Positions 1 to 8,360 are shown, numbered from the stretch's first letter. The stretch is DNA of 46,861 bases from an uncultured Bacteroidales bacterium (GCA_937885465.1 CAKZZM010000205.1:1-46861), one strand, 5' to 3'. Numbers and translations: made by a program. The notes: a model not told the origin generated them from the letters alone.

Positions 1-665
1 CTGATAGTCTGCTCAAAGCCGACACAACCGAATACCGTTATAATGTGGCATGTGTGTATGCGTTGCTCGGCGAAAAAGGATTGTCTCTTCGGGAGTTAGA
101 GAAAGAACTTCAGGCAGGCTATGTGCGCTTTCAGCACCTGCGTCTTGACCCAGATTTGCAAAGTCTGTCAGGCAATGAATTAGAACAACTTATTCAGAAG
201 TATGAGGCGATTGCCCAAGAGCGTATCCGCAAATTCAATGAAGTGGAGAACAAAGAGACGGGTGAAGAGAAAGTGGTTGAGATACCATTTACCGCTGCAA
301 ACGGCGTAACCAAGGTAGATTGCACCATAAACGGCTTACCGCTCAATTTCATATTCGATACAGGTGCTTCGGATGTTACAATTTCGCAGACAGAAGCCAA
401 TTTCATGTTCAAAAACGGTTATCTCAGTCAGCGCGATGTGGTGGGCAAGCAACGCTACCAAACAGCCGATGGAAGCATTTCAGTGGGAACTACATTCATC
501 CTCAATCATATCAATTTTGGTGGTTTAGAACTGAAAGGAGTACAAGCATCGGTAGTCGGTAACCAGAAAGCACCGCTCTTGCTCGGGCAAACGGTATTGA
601 AGCGACTTGGTAAAATAGAAATCGACAACGAACGCCGCGTACTCAAAATAACAACTAACCAATAA
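1..665 (+). CDS. TPR plus retropepsin-like aspartic protease, 5' end outside window
   Basis: The frame is open to base 3 of the window, so the gene begins upstream; a GTG at 45 is only an internal valine. The first ~50 visible residues (YNVACVYALLG... then AGYVRFQHLRLDPDLQSL) look like the closing helices of a tetratricopeptide domain. The remainder contains FIFDTGASDVTIS (around 345-385), the D-T/S-G catalytic motif of single-domain retropepsin-like proteases (clan AA), and ends with the usual LLGQTVLKRLGKIEID segment. The family cleaves peptides as a homodimer, often in the periplasm; a signal peptide, if any, lies off the window. It precedes a small membrane protein and lies on the element side of the tRNA-Pro junction, so it may be cargo. 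Function beyond fold is not known. Confidence 0.8.
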   Translation, partial: DSLLKADTTEYRYNVACVYALLGEKGLSLRELEKELQAGYVRFQHLRLDPDLQSLSGNELEQLIQKYEAIAQERIRKFNEVENKETGEEKVVEIPFTAANGVTKVDCTINGLPLNFIFDTGASDVTISQTEANFMFKNGYLSQRDVVGKQRYQTADGSISVGTTFILNHINFGGLELKGVQASVVGNQKAPLLLGQTVLKRLGKIEIDNERRVLKITTNQ

Positions 666-737
666 ACTATAGATTATGTAATGGTAATATAAATCGCATG
701 AGTGGACATGTTAAATAGTATAAAATGACATTTAAAT

Positions 738-1304
738 ATGGAAATAAATTATTACATTATAGAGTTTGCGATAGCATCTCTCACTGTATTTTTAATATGT
801 GTTGCATATATCTTTGGTAAACCATACATTGAGCAAGTTCGCTTTGGTAGTATTGAAAAGAAAGTTATGAATTACTTTACACACGAGGGGTATGAATGGA
901 AAAAAGAAGATGGTATACTCAATGTCAAGCGTGCCGGAGTGAATTTTCGGATTTTTCTAAAGGGAGAAAATAATGTAGGATCTACTGCACTATGGGTTCA
1001 ATACGCAACAAAATTAGATGAAGACTTGAAAAATATGCACTGGGCAGGACAAACTATAATGGTTAATGTACTCAACGACAGACATCCGTCATTGAATGTC
1101 AGTATGGATACTGAAGAACATGTTCTCTGGGTACATTACCGTGCAGATATTCATTCCCAAAAAGAGTTTGCCTTCCATTTCAACGGGGCTTACAACGAAA
1201 TGCAATCGCTGATGAGGGATTATAGTGAGATACTGCCAAATTTGCAAGCAGATTTTCCTTTACAAAAGAAACAACAAAATACTATTGGCTTTCACACGCA
1301 ATAG
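738..1304 (+). CDS. Membrane-anchored hypothetical protein, 188 aa
   Basis: One hydrophobic segment at residues ~5-28 (YYIIEFAIASLTVFLICVAY) suggests an N-terminal membrane anchor. The soluble part begins SIEKKVMNYFTHEGYEWKKEDG and reads like a two-layer alpha/beta domain of the YbjN / type III chaperone-like kind (a helix, then strands FRIFLK, ALWVQYAT). That resemblance is by feel only and I do not claim the family. It starts at ATG 738, 72 nt after the protease stop, and is followed 7 nt later by a strong hairpin terminator. It may be co-transcribed with the protease gene; no separate TAnnTTTG promoter was seen in the gap. Confidence 0.65.
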   Translation: MEINYYIIEFAIASLTVFLICVAYIFGKPYIEQVRFGSIEKKVMNYFTHEGYEWKKEDGILNVKRAGVNFRIFLKGENNVGSTALWVQYATKLDEDLKNMHWAGQTIMVNVLNDRHPSLNVSMDTEEHVLWVHYRADIHSQKEFAFHFNGAYNEMQSLMRDYSEILPNLQADFPLQKKQQNTIGFHTQ

Positions 1305-1311
1305 CCCACCA

Positions 1312-1345
1312 CCGCCCACCTCGCTTTTGAGGTGAGCGGTTTTAT
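1312..1345 (+). terminator. Rho-independent terminator after the 738-1304 gene
   Basis: An 11-bp stem with one mismatch (1312-1322 with 1329-1339), loop GCTTTT, then a T-rich tail, starting 8 nt after the stop codon. Confidence 0.75.
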
Positions 1346-1764
1346 GTAAGGGCAAAAGGCAAATCGCAAGCAGGGAGATTGCAAAGGCTTTCGGAGTTTT
1401 GGGCGACTTCATCGGCTTGCGTGATGTGTTTAGACTTTTGAGGTGTGGCGATTGTAGAGAGACTTTCGGCTTTTCGATTTTTGATAGACTTGACGGCTAT
1501 TGTAGAAGATGTGAAACTGCATATAGCGCAAAAGGCAAGAGCCGCCAAAGGTCAGTCAAAGCAGGGCGGACGGGGGTTCTTTCGAGGAAAACGCAAAGGG
1601 AAAATTCCCTTTGCGAACCCTAAACTACACATTATAAGCATAATAACTTTTTGACTGCTGGAAAAATTGAAAAATTCCAAAAACATTTCTCGGCTCTGAC
1701 TTCCTTAATCGTCTGATATGGCTGTTTTTACGCAGAGGTAAAAAGTGTCCAAGTTTGGAAAAAC
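1346..1764. other. Gene-free stretch of the integrated element
   Basis: Only short overlapping ORFs (about 70 codons, on both strands) are present and none resembles a family I recognise. The GC-rich part 1340-1620 has the look of a decayed coding region or a mobilisation/replication control region, and contains the long palindrome at 1592-1615. 1621-1764 is AT-rich and shows nothing further. Confidence 0.4.
1575..1620. repeat. Nested palindrome in element DNA
   Basis: Perfect 11-bp arms CGCAAAGGGAA (1592-1602) and TTCCCTTTGCG (1605-1615) with a 2-nt centre, nested inside GGGTTC (1575-1580) and GAACCC (1615-1620). The size and symmetry suit a protein-binding site, or an origin of transfer next to an integrase, but nothing proves that role. 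Confidence 0.6.
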
Positions 1765-3078
1765 TCAGAAGTTAGGAGACTGTTCGTTAAGCCTATTGAT
1801 GAGATTACTATCCACATGATTGGCATAGCGTGTGGTCATCTTCAAATCACTATGTCCGGCAGCCTGCATAACATCCAAGTCATTCACATTGGCTTTCAGC
1901 ATACCATTGATACCACTATCACGCAGAGAGTACAACTGATATGTTTCGGGGAGACCCAATGCTTCTCGCATTTCCGCCCATACAAGCGTAAAAGAGTGCG
2001 AATTCATCGGTACTTTTCCACATTTCCAAGCCTTATCCGCAAACAGAAAATCATCGACACTTGCCCCTACAATATGTTTGCGGAGTAAATCCTCTAAAGG
2101 CTTATCTATCCGGCTATTCCTACCACGATGATTCTTGGTAACGTCAGATGGTAATTCAAAGCAGTGCTGTTCAAAGTTAATCATATTTACGCGGATGCGT
2201 GTTATCTCAATAGGTCGAATTAGTGAAGTGAACACCATGCGGCATATTATCTCAAATGCCGGGTTCTTCACTCTGTAGTACTCTAAGATTTGTTGACGAA
2301 CATCTACCGGAATGATAGTACGCTGCTTAGCTTGTTCACGTTTGGTCTGTATCTTTTCAAACGGATTGATTTCCGTATAACAATGACTTATCGCCCATGA
2401 GAACACAGCACGTCCCATTTTCAGATTATTGTTGTATGTCCGGGCACATACATGGTCTTCACTGATTTTCTTACGTGCTTGGTGTTTGCCCTTTGAATTA
2501 TTACCCTCAAACACATGGTCAAGGTACTCGACTGCTATTCGTTGCGTGAAATCTTCGCAAGTAATCTTGGGATACTTTTCCTCTGCCCATTTCTGAATGT
2601 TATGGCAGAAACTATTGTAACTGCGCATGGTGCTGATTGTTAATTCAAGTCCCTTTATCTTGAGAAACTTATCAATCATTGTTGTGAACAATAATGATGA
2701 CGATTTCTTTTGTGCCGGAGCTTGCTGTTGGACATCTGCCTGAGCAGGCATATACTGCATCGCAATAGGAACAGCATTAGGTATTTGTGACACTTGAGTT
2801 ATTATATATTGCGGTTGTCCTTCATAGAAACAGAAAGGAGACCAACCGCTGGCAAGCTTGCAGTTGATTTCAATAATCATCTGGTTCGCTTGTGCGCGGA
2901 ACTCGGCAAAGGTACGCGCTTTCTTGCGCTCTTTGTTTAGTTTGACACGCTTACGCTCTAACGCTTTGGTGATTTGATTGAAGGCATAGTACTCGATGTA
3001 CCAACCTGAGCCATTTTGGCGAAGCACTGCGGGCATGTATCGACGCAGTGACACGGAATTTTGGAATGGATTAGACAT
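1765..3078 (-). CDS. Tyrosine recombinase / integrase
   Basis: 437 aa, the usual size for Bacteroidota conjugative-element and phage integrases. The N-terminal ~110 residues fit an Arm-type DNA-binding region. Residues ~130-235 fit a SAM-like core-binding domain (FLKIKGLELTISTMRSYNSF). The catalytic domain follows, with the first Arg in SLIRPIEITRIR, the box LYSLRDSG, AAGHSDLKMTTRYANH with a catalytic His, and the Tyr nucleophile in TRYANH. The usual H of HxLRH is Y and the second H is D, as in some relatives. It is transcribed away from tRNA-Pro, with its start about 260 bp from the tRNA 3' end, the standard arrangement of an integrase and its attachment site. A perfect inverted repeat sits just upstream of the start codon and could limit translation. 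Confidence 0.92.
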   Translation of the reverse strand: MSNPFQNSVSLRRYMPAVLRQNGSGWYIEYYAFNQITKALERKRVKLNKERKKARTFAEFRAQANQMIIEINCKLASGWSPFCFYEGQPQYIITQVSQIPNAVPIAMQYMPAQADVQQQAPAQKKSSSLLFTTMIDKFLKIKGLELTISTMRSYNSFCHNIQKWAEEKYPKITCEDFTQRIAVEYLDHVFEGNNSKGKHQARKKISEDHVCARTYNNNLKMGRAVFSWAISHCYTEINPFEKIQTKREQAKQRTIIPVDVRQQILEYYRVKNPAFEIICRMVFTSLIRPIEITRIRVNMINFEQHCFELPSDVTKNHRGRNSRIDKPLEDLLRKHIVGASVDDFLFADKAWKCGKVPMNSHSFTLVWAEMREALGLPETYQLYSLRDSGINGMLKANVNDLDVMQAAGHSDLKMTTRYANHVDSNLINRLNEQSPNF

Positions 3079-3084
3079 TTTTTT

Positions 3085-3119
3085 CTTTCTCCCAATAATC
3101 AGCCGTTATTGGGAGAAAG
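3085..3119. promoter_or_regulatory. Inverted repeat covering the integrase ribosome-binding region
   Basis: Perfect 14-bp arms (3085-3098 with 3106-3119) and a 7-nt loop, 6 nt upstream of the integrase ATG. On the mRNA the arm next to the start codon contains the purine run GGGAGAAAG, the only Shine-Dalgarno-like sequence there. The hairpin could therefore hide the ribosome-binding site or, as DNA, bind a repressor or excisionase. Role inferred. Confidence 0.6.
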
Positions 3120-3335
3120 GTTAAACATCATATTTAGCGGAGGTCATAGCCTCTCGTTTTGCTTAATTACTCGAACTAATCTTTGGCACGATTCTGTCCC
3201 GATTTTGTCCCGTTTTCGAATTCGGGATTATTCCGCCTTCAGATTTTGCTATCTTATCGAACACACAAAGTTGTTTTATTCTACTGATATTCTACAAAAT
3301 AGCAATGAGAGTTTCACTGCTGAAACTCTCATCTG
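3120..3335. other. Element-chromosome junction region (presumed attachment side)
   Basis: 216 bp between the integrase leader and the 3' end of tRNA-Pro. The presumed attachment core would be the 3' part of the tRNA gene itself; no second copy of that 3' end is visible in the window, so the other end of the element lies upstream of base 1. The interval also holds the hairpin at 3305-3332. Confidence 0.4.
3305..3332 (-). terminator. Hairpin directly downstream of tRNA-Pro
   Basis: Perfect 11-bp arms ATGAGAGTTTC / GAAACTCTCAT with a 6-nt loop, 3 nt past the tRNA discriminator base. The downstream minus-strand sequence is only moderately T-rich. Likely the tRNA transcript terminator, though it could be an integrase-binding repeat of the attachment site. 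Confidence 0.55.
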
Positions 3336-3408
3336 TCGAGAAGAGGCGACTCGAACGCCCGACCCCTACGTCCCGAACGTAGTGCGCTACCAACTGCGCT
3401 ACTTCTCG
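3336..3408 (-). tRNA. tRNA-Pro (anticodon CGG)
   Basis: Acceptor stem CGAGAAG / CTTCTCG, discriminator A at 3336, D-arm GCGC..GCGC, anticodon arm CTACG-TTCGGGA-CGTAG giving CGG, and T-arm GGGCG-TTCGAGT-CGCCT. The C1-G72 pair with A73 is the proline identity. CCA is not encoded. The 3' end faces the integrase, so this gene probably hosts the integration site and was restored intact. Confidence 0.95.
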
Positions 3409-3513
3409 ATATAAAATATTATAGCAAATTGATTAGAAAAAAATTAATAAAGAAAAGCACTTAAACTTTAAAATTTCTTTGTAAAATTATTAGTTCCTAA
3501 TCAAAAGCGAGTG

Positions 3514-3543
3514 CAAAGGTACTGCTTTTTTATTAAACAACAA
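3514..3543 (-). promoter_or_regulatory. Promoter for tRNA-Pro
   Basis: On the minus strand TTG (3543-3541), 19 nt, then TACCTTTG (3521-3514). Predicted start near 3507 leaves about a 100-nt 5' leader before the tRNA. The surrounding interval 3409-3762 is otherwise AT-rich without ORFs. Confidence 0.7.
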
Positions 3544-3700
3544 AATTTTTGCTAAAAAAAATATAATAATAGACTACTGAGTTACTATAAATAAGGTCTC
3601 AGCTTTATTAGCATATTTAGGATTATTAATAGTGCATTTTGTAATTTTAGCATTTTTAAAACTAAAAAACTAAAATAATATAAATAAAAATATATTTTAT

Positions 3701-3731
3701 TTGCTCAATTAAAAAAAAATAATTAATTTTG
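3701..3731 (+). promoter_or_regulatory. Promoter for tRNA-Cys and probably sufB
   Basis: TTG (3701-3703), 20 nt, then TAATTTTG (3724-3731), matching the Bacteroidota -33/-7 pattern. Predicted start near 3738, about 25 nt before the tRNA. Confidence 0.75.
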
Positions 3732-3762
3732 CAATCACTTTCGAGGTCTTCTTGAAAGATAT

Positions 3763-3834
3763 GGTACCTTGGATGAGCGGTTTAGTCCCCGGTCTGCAAA
3801 ACCGGTTAGTGCGGTTCGACTCCGCAAGGTACCT
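3763..3834 (+). tRNA. tRNA-Cys (anticodon GCA)
   Basis: Acceptor GGTACCT / AGGTACC, discriminator T (the cysteine identity base) at 3834, anticodon arm CCGGT-CTGCAAA-ACCGG reading GCA, and T-arm GTGCGG-TTCGACT-CCGCA. CCA is not encoded. It ends 43 nt before the sufB start codon with no promoter seen between. Confidence 0.95.
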
Positions 3835-3840
3835 CACAAA

Positions 3841-3861
3841 AAGCCGCCATATAGGCGGCTT
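3841..3861 (+). terminator. Hairpin between tRNA-Cys and sufB
   Basis: Perfect 8-bp stem AAGCCGCC / GGCGGCTT with loop ATATA, followed by TAAATATTATT rather than a T run. It may be a weak or partial terminator, or an RNA-processing signal separating the tRNA from the sufB message. Confidence 0.6.
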
Positions 3862-3877
3862 AAATATTATTAAAAAT

Positions 3878-5311
3878 ATGAACTCTACTGTAAAAGATAT
3901 TATTTCTAAGGAATATGAATATGGTTTCACTACTAACATTGAAACAGATATCATTGAAAGAGGTCTTAATGAGAATGTAGTGAGACTCATTTCGGAGAAA
4001 AAAGGTGAGCCGAAGTGGTTATTAGATTTTAGGCTAAAAGCATACCGCCGTTGGCAAGAAATGTCTGTTCCAAGATGGGCACACCTTAATATTCCTAATA
4101 TAAATTTTCAAAATATATCATATTACGCTGCTCCTAAAACAAGCAAAGAAGAAAGCACTAAGAAGGAAATTGACCCTGAATTAATGCGTACCTTTGATAA
4201 ATTAGGTATTCCTCTTGAAGAAAGGGCTGCACTTAGCGGAATGGCAGTTGATGCTGTTATGGACAGCGTATCAGTAAAAACAACATTTAGAGATAATCTT
4301 AAAAAATTAGGAATAATATTTTGCTCAATATCTGAAGCAATAAAACAATACCCTGAACTCGTTAAAAAATATCTTGGTTCTGTTGTTCCTCCATCTGATA
4401 ATTTTTATGCAGCACTTAACTCCGCAGTATTCTCTGACGGCTCTTTTGTATATATACCAAAAGGTGTAAGATGCCCGATGGAACTGAGTACCTACTTTAG
4501 AATAAACGCTATGGGTACAGGTCAGTTTGAACGGACACTGCTTATAGCAGACGAAGGTGCTTACCTCAGTTATCTCGAAGGGTGCACTGCTCCTATGCGT
4601 GATGAAAATCAATTACATGCTGCCATAGTTGAAATTATTGTACTCCGCAACGCAGAAGTAAAATATTCAACTGTACAAAACTGGTATCCGGGAGATAAAG
4701 ACGGAAAAGGAGGAATATATAACTTTGTAACAAAGAGAGGTATATGTTACGAAAATGCCCGTCTTAGTTGGACACAAGTAGAAACGGGTTCTGCTATTAC
4801 TTGGAAATATCCCTCCTGTATTCTAAAAGGTGATAATTCGTCTGCTGAATTTTATTCTGTTGCTGTTACCAATAACTACCAGCAGGCTGATACAGGCACA
4901 AAGATGATACACATAGGCAAGAATACCCGCTCTCGTATTATCAGCAAAGGTATATCTGCCGGAAAATCCGAAAACTCTTATAGAGGATTAGTTAAAGTGC
5001 TTCCAAAAGCAGATAATGCCAGAAACTACTCTCAATGTGATTCACTGCTGATGGGTAGTCGCTGCGGTGCACATACCTTCCCTAATATGCAAATAGAAAA
5101 TCAAACAGCTACAATAGAACACGAAGCTACAACTTCTAAAATATCAGAAGACCAACTATTTTACTGTATGCAACGAGGTATTGGAATGGAAGATGCAGTA
5201 GGACTTATAGTTAATGGATATGCAAAAGAGGTGCTGCAAAAACTGCCTATGGAATTTGCCGTCGAAGCACAAAAATTACTACAAATAAGTCTTGAGGGAG
5301 CAGTAGGATAG
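3878..5311 (+). CDS. sufB: Fe-S cluster assembly scaffold SufB
   Basis: 477 aa from ATG 3878, the usual SufB size (the frame runs further back through tRNA-Cys, which cannot be coding). SufB works with the SufC ATPase and SufD to build iron-sulfur clusters on a scaffold in the cytoplasm. Family landmarks are present: the TTFRDNLKKLGIIFCSISEA region, YIPKGVRCPMELSTYFRIN, GCTAPM (Cys near residue 235), QCDSLLMG with the conserved Cys near 386, and EHEATTSKI near 413. In most Bacteroidota sufB is followed by sufC, sufD and sufS. Here it stands alone, sufS is 4.5 kb away on the other strand, and sufCD are not in the window. Expression appears coupled to the upstream tRNA-Cys promoter. It is convergent with nadA, the stop codons being 4 bp apart. 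Confidence 0.96.
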   Translation: MNSTVKDIISKEYEYGFTTNIETDIIERGLNENVVRLISEKKGEPKWLLDFRLKAYRRWQEMSVPRWAHLNIPNINFQNISYYAAPKTSKEESTKKEIDPELMRTFDKLGIPLEERAALSGMAVDAVMDSVSVKTTFRDNLKKLGIIFCSISEAIKQYPELVKKYLGSVVPPSDNFYAALNSAVFSDGSFVYIPKGVRCPMELSTYFRINAMGTGQFERTLLIADEGAYLSYLEGCTAPMRDENQLHAAIVEIIVLRNAEVKYSTVQNWYPGDKDGKGGIYNFVTKRGICYENARLSWTQVETGSAITWKYPSCILKGDNSSAEFYSVAVTNNYQQADTGTKMIHIGKNTRSRIISKGISAGKSENSYRGLVKVLPKADNARNYSQCDSLLMGSRCGAHTFPNMQIENQTATIEHEATTSKISEDQLFYCMQRGIGMEDAVGLIVNGYAKEVLQKLPMEFAVEAQKLLQISLEGAVG

Positions 5312-5315
5312 AATC

Positions 5316-6278
5316 TTACTTAGACATTTCAAGCATTTTTTTAATACAACTAAGTGCTGCTTTTGATACTTCTTTATCAACTTTTATTTCTCCTACACCA
5401 TCCAAAAGGCATCTATAAACCTTTTCGAGTGTTGTAAGACGCATATAGTTGCACTCGTTACATACACAAGGTATAATATTTCCTTTTTCGTCAGTCAGCT
5501 CACTTATTTCCGGCGGAATAGGAATAAAATTCTTATTAGGACAAGCCCTCTTCATTTCAAATATTATTCCGCTTTCAGTAGCAACTAAAAACTCTTTCTC
5601 ATTAGAGTTTTTAGCGTAATTAAGCAGAGCCTGAGTTGAACCTACAATGTCTGCAAGTTTAATAAGTGCTGCCTTACATTCAGGATGGGCAAGAACCTTT
5701 GCGTTCGGATACTTTCTCTTATACTCTATTAATGCCTCTACTGAAAATCTTTCATGTACATGACATGCTCCGTTCCATAAACGCATATTTCTACCCGTAA
5801 CACTATTTATATAAGAGCCAAGATTACGATCAGGACAAAAGAGTATTTTTTCGTCCTGAGGAAGCATATCTATAATCTTGCGGGCATTAGAAGAAGTAAC
5901 ACAAATATCTGTAAGAGCCTTTACTTCCGCTGAAGTATTAACATAACTTACTACTAAATAGTCAGGATTTTCTTCTTTAAAACTTTTTAAGTCATTTGCA
6001 TTAATACTATCAGCAAGCGAACAACCGGCAGATAAATCAGGTACAAAAACTTTTTTCTGAGGACAAATAATCTTTGCTGTCTCGCCCATAAAATGAACGC
6101 CACAAAGAACTATTATTGCCGCATCAGTCTTTGCTGCTTGCTGAGCAAGAGCAAGCGAATCACCGATGAAATCAGCTATTTCTTGTATTTTATTAGGCTG
6201 ATAGTAGTGAGCCATTATAATGGCATTTTTCTCTTTCTTCAATCTTTCAATCTCGCGTATGTACTCAGACTCTGTCAT
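5316..6278 (-). CDS. nadA: Quinolinate synthase NadA
   Basis: 320 aa. NadA condenses iminoaspartate (from NadB) with dihydroxyacetone phosphate to quinolinate in NAD synthesis and carries a 4Fe-4S cluster. The three cluster cysteines can be placed in AGCSLAD (about 86), HPECKAA (about 200) and CNECNYMRL (about 285). The start MTESEYIREIERLKKEKNAI leads directly into AHYYQPNKIQEIADFIGDSL, the conserved first substrate loop. Length matches the family (300-350). No nadB or nadC is nearby. An Fe-S enzyme convergent with sufB may be coincidental. No clear TAnnTTTG promoter was found in the AT-rich 253-bp leader 6279-6531. Confidence 0.96.
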   Translation of the reverse strand: MTESEYIREIERLKKEKNAIIMAHYYQPNKIQEIADFIGDSLALAQQAAKTDAAIIVLCGVHFMGETAKIICPQKKVFVPDLSAGCSLADSINANDLKSFKEENPDYLVVSYVNTSAEVKALTDICVTSSNARKIIDMLPQDEKILFCPDRNLGSYINSVTGRNMRLWNGACHVHERFSVEALIEYKRKYPNAKVLAHPECKAALIKLADIVGSTQALLNYAKNSNEKEFLVATESGIIFEMKRACPNKNFIPIPPEISELTDEKGNIIPCVCNECNYMRLTTLEKVYRCLLDGVGEIKVDKEVSKAALSCIKKMLEMSK

Positions 6279-6531
6279 AGTAAAATAATATTATATTTTT
6301 ATTTTTAATTACTTATTATTTCTATATATTGAAAACTCGTTAATAAGTTTTGTAATTTATTTAATATTAGATTTATTTAATATTTATTTAAATTAATATT
6401 TTTGTAAATTATGTTTATAAAAATAAGTTTTAAAAACTTTTAAACACTCTTTCTTATTATATAATTTAGTTTTCAACATATTTATAACAGGTGTTCTTCA
6501 CTATCTCTCATTGTAAGATAAAATCTAACAT
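6279..6531. other. AT-rich intergenic region between corA and nadA
   Basis: 253 bp, strongly AT-rich. It holds a TATTTTTG box on the plus strand near 6397 with no gene to drive, and a short A/T palindrome near 6425-6440. No ORF, no RNA fold recognised, and no convincing nadA promoter. Confidence 0.4.
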
Positions 6532-7482
6532 CTATAGCCACTTTTTCAATTTGAATATAAGTAAAATAAAGCCTGTAAAAAAGAACATTAGTGCGATTGC
6601 AAACAAATATCCGAATTTCCAATGCAGTTCCGGCATAAAGTCGAAGTTCATTCCGTACATTGATGCTACAAGTGTAGGCGGAAGAAAAATAACATTTACA
6701 ACAGTAAAAATCTTAATTATCTTGTTTTGCTCAATATTTACCAAACCGAGGAACGTATCTTGCAAGTAGTCAAGTCTATCAAATCCAAAGCGAGTATATT
6801 CAAATAGTGAATTTATATCCTTAATAATCATTGTAAGTCGTGGTTGTAAATCTTGCGGAAAGAAGTCACATTTCATTATATTTGATATAACACGCTGCTT
6901 ATCCATTATATTTTGTCGAATAATAGTAACTTTTTCTTGTAAGTCTTTTATTTGAATAAGTACATCTTCATCAACCGAATCTGACGCTTTTGTTATTTGA
7001 TCTGATAGACTTGTGATAGCATCTGTTGTATCCTCAATCATATCGGCATCATATTCAACTCGCGTTTCCATTAGTGCTACTAAAACATGATAACCTGTCG
7101 GAAAATTTCGAGTATTAACGAACATCTTCTTTACTGTATCGTTAAAAGAATTAAGTTCTACATCTCTTACAGATACAAGAATTCCGTTTTTTATTATAAA
7201 ACTGACTGGTTCTACATCAAAATTTTCTTGTAGGAAGTTTGAGTTAGCAACGATGGAATCATCAGTTTGAATATATCGAGACGACATCTCAATTTCTTCT
7301 ATTTCTTCGTCTTCTTGAATATATATTTTGAGAAATTGTTCCAGCTCACTCTCCACTTCTTCTTTAACATCGAGCAAATCAATCCAAATAATATCCTTTT
7401 TATCTATTTTTTTAAGAATATTGAGTTCGCGTGCAATGCGAATTTTATCGTTCTCTTTATAGAATATTCTCAGTTCTGACAT
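6532..7482 (-). CDS. corA: CorA-family divalent cation transporter
   Basis: 316 aa. CorA pentamers carry Mg2+ (or Co2+, Ni2+) across the inner membrane. The signature YGMNF is near residue 278 in SMYGMNFDFMPEL, flanked by the two C-terminal transmembrane helices (IFTVVNVIFLPPTLVASM and FGYLFAIALMFFFTGFILLI). The cytoplasmic N-terminal region is acidic and helical, with a long helix before the first membrane segment, and the protein ends on a basic KLKKWL tail. The start overlaps the end of rsmA by 13 bp, so translation is probably coupled and both genes use the rsmA promoter. Confidence 0.93.
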   Translation of the reverse strand: MSELRIFYKENDKIRIARELNILKKIDKKDIIWIDLLDVKEEVESELEQFLKIYIQEDEEIEEIEMSSRYIQTDDSIVANSNFLQENFDVEPVSFIIKNGILVSVRDVELNSFNDTVKKMFVNTRNFPTGYHVLVALMETRVEYDADMIEDTTDAITSLSDQITKASDSVDEDVLIQIKDLQEKVTIIRQNIMDKQRVISNIMKCDFFPQDLQPRLTMIIKDINSLFEYTRFGFDRLDYLQDTFLGLVNIEQNKIIKIFTVVNVIFLPPTLVASMYGMNFDFMPELHWKFGYLFAIALMFFFTGFILLIFKLKKWL

Positions 7483-8270
7483 TGGCTTATTAATTTAGTA
7501 AGTTCAACAAATTCTTCCACATTAAGTTGTTCAGGGCGCTTCGTAAAAATAGGATAGGAGAGTAGTGGATTATCTTTACCTATCAATTTTTCTAACGAAT
7601 TGCGCATCTGTTTTCGGCGCTGATTAAATGCAGTTTTTACAACTAACTTAAACAATGCTTCGTCGCATGGCAGTTGTTTTACTTCATTTCTCACAAATCT
7701 TATTACTGCCGACTTAACCTTAGGCGGAGGATTAAAGACATGTTCGTGAACAGTAAATAAATATTCAGTTTTATAATACGCTTGTATCATTACTGATAGT
7801 ATTCCGTATGATTTATTTCCTGGTTTTGCGGCTATACGCTCTGCCACTTCCTTTTGTATCATACCTGAACAGCAAGGTATTCTATCTTTGTATTCAAGAA
7901 CTTTGAAAAATATTTGTGAAGATATATTATAAGGAAAATTTCCAATGACGCAGAATTTGCCATCAGAAAATATATCGTTAAAATCTATTTTTAGAAAATC
8001 ACCCTCAATCAGATTGAGTTGGGGATAGTTTACTGTGAGATATTGAGCAGCCTCCTTATCTAATTCAACTGCTTTTAGTTCAAACCTTTCGTCTTGCAAC
8101 AGATATTTAGTAAGTACCCCTGTGCCGGGACCTACCTCAATAATCTGCATCTTGCCTGTATTACATACATCAGTAGGTGCAAACACAGGTGTCTTTGCAA
8201 TATCAAGGGCTATTGCTTCGTCTCTAAGAAAGTGCTGCCCAAGCCTTTTTTTCGCACGAACTTGTTGCAT
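7470..8270 (-). CDS. rsmA: 16S rRNA dimethyladenosine transferase RsmA/KsgA
   Basis: 266 aa. The enzyme dimethylates two adjacent adenosines in helix 45 of 16S rRNA late in 30S assembly, using S-adenosylmethionine. Seen in order: the N-terminal KKRLGQHFLRD, SAM-binding EVGPGTGVLT (about 46-55), the acidic motif VELDKEAAQ, EGDFLK, catalytic NFPYNIS (about 112), and the C-terminal FVVKTAFNQRRKQMRNSL-type region. Full length. It heads a two-gene unit with corA, with a promoter at 8437-8467 giving a leader of about 160 nt. Confidence 0.97.
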   Translation of the reverse strand: MQQVRAKKRLGQHFLRDEAIALDIAKTPVFAPTDVCNTGKMQIIEVGPGTGVLTKYLLQDERFELKAVELDKEAAQYLTVNYPQLNLIEGDFLKIDFNDIFSDGKFCVIGNFPYNISSQIFFKVLEYKDRIPCCSGMIQKEVAERIAAKPGNKSYGILSVMIQAYYKTEYLFTVHEHVFNPPPKVKSAVIRFVRNEVKQLPCDEALFKLVVKTAFNQRRKQMRNSLEKLIGKDNPLLSYPIFTKRPEQLNVEEFVELTKLISQCQN

Positions 8271-8344
8271 TTTCCGAGTGATATGGTCCTTGGGGACTGT
8301 CCATAGATTAATAAAATTAAATTAGTAATAGAAGTGAATGTTTT

Positions 8345-8360
8345 TTACTTTGTACATTGT
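8345..8360 (+). repeat. Fragment of family-1 repeat (middle module)
   Basis: TACTTTGTACATTGTACTT matches the GTAC-rich middle part of the long family-1 element found at 12.8 and 13.6 kb. Only the fragment is present. Confidence 0.4.

Noticed and set aside
1342..1654. Three ORFs of about 70 codons in the element's gene-free stretch
   Set aside because: They overlap on both strands, none has a recognisable domain or start signal, and palindromes explain part of the sequence.
3752..3877. SufB start upstream of ATG 3878
   Set aside because: The frame runs through the whole tRNA-Cys gene; family length fits the ATG at 3878.
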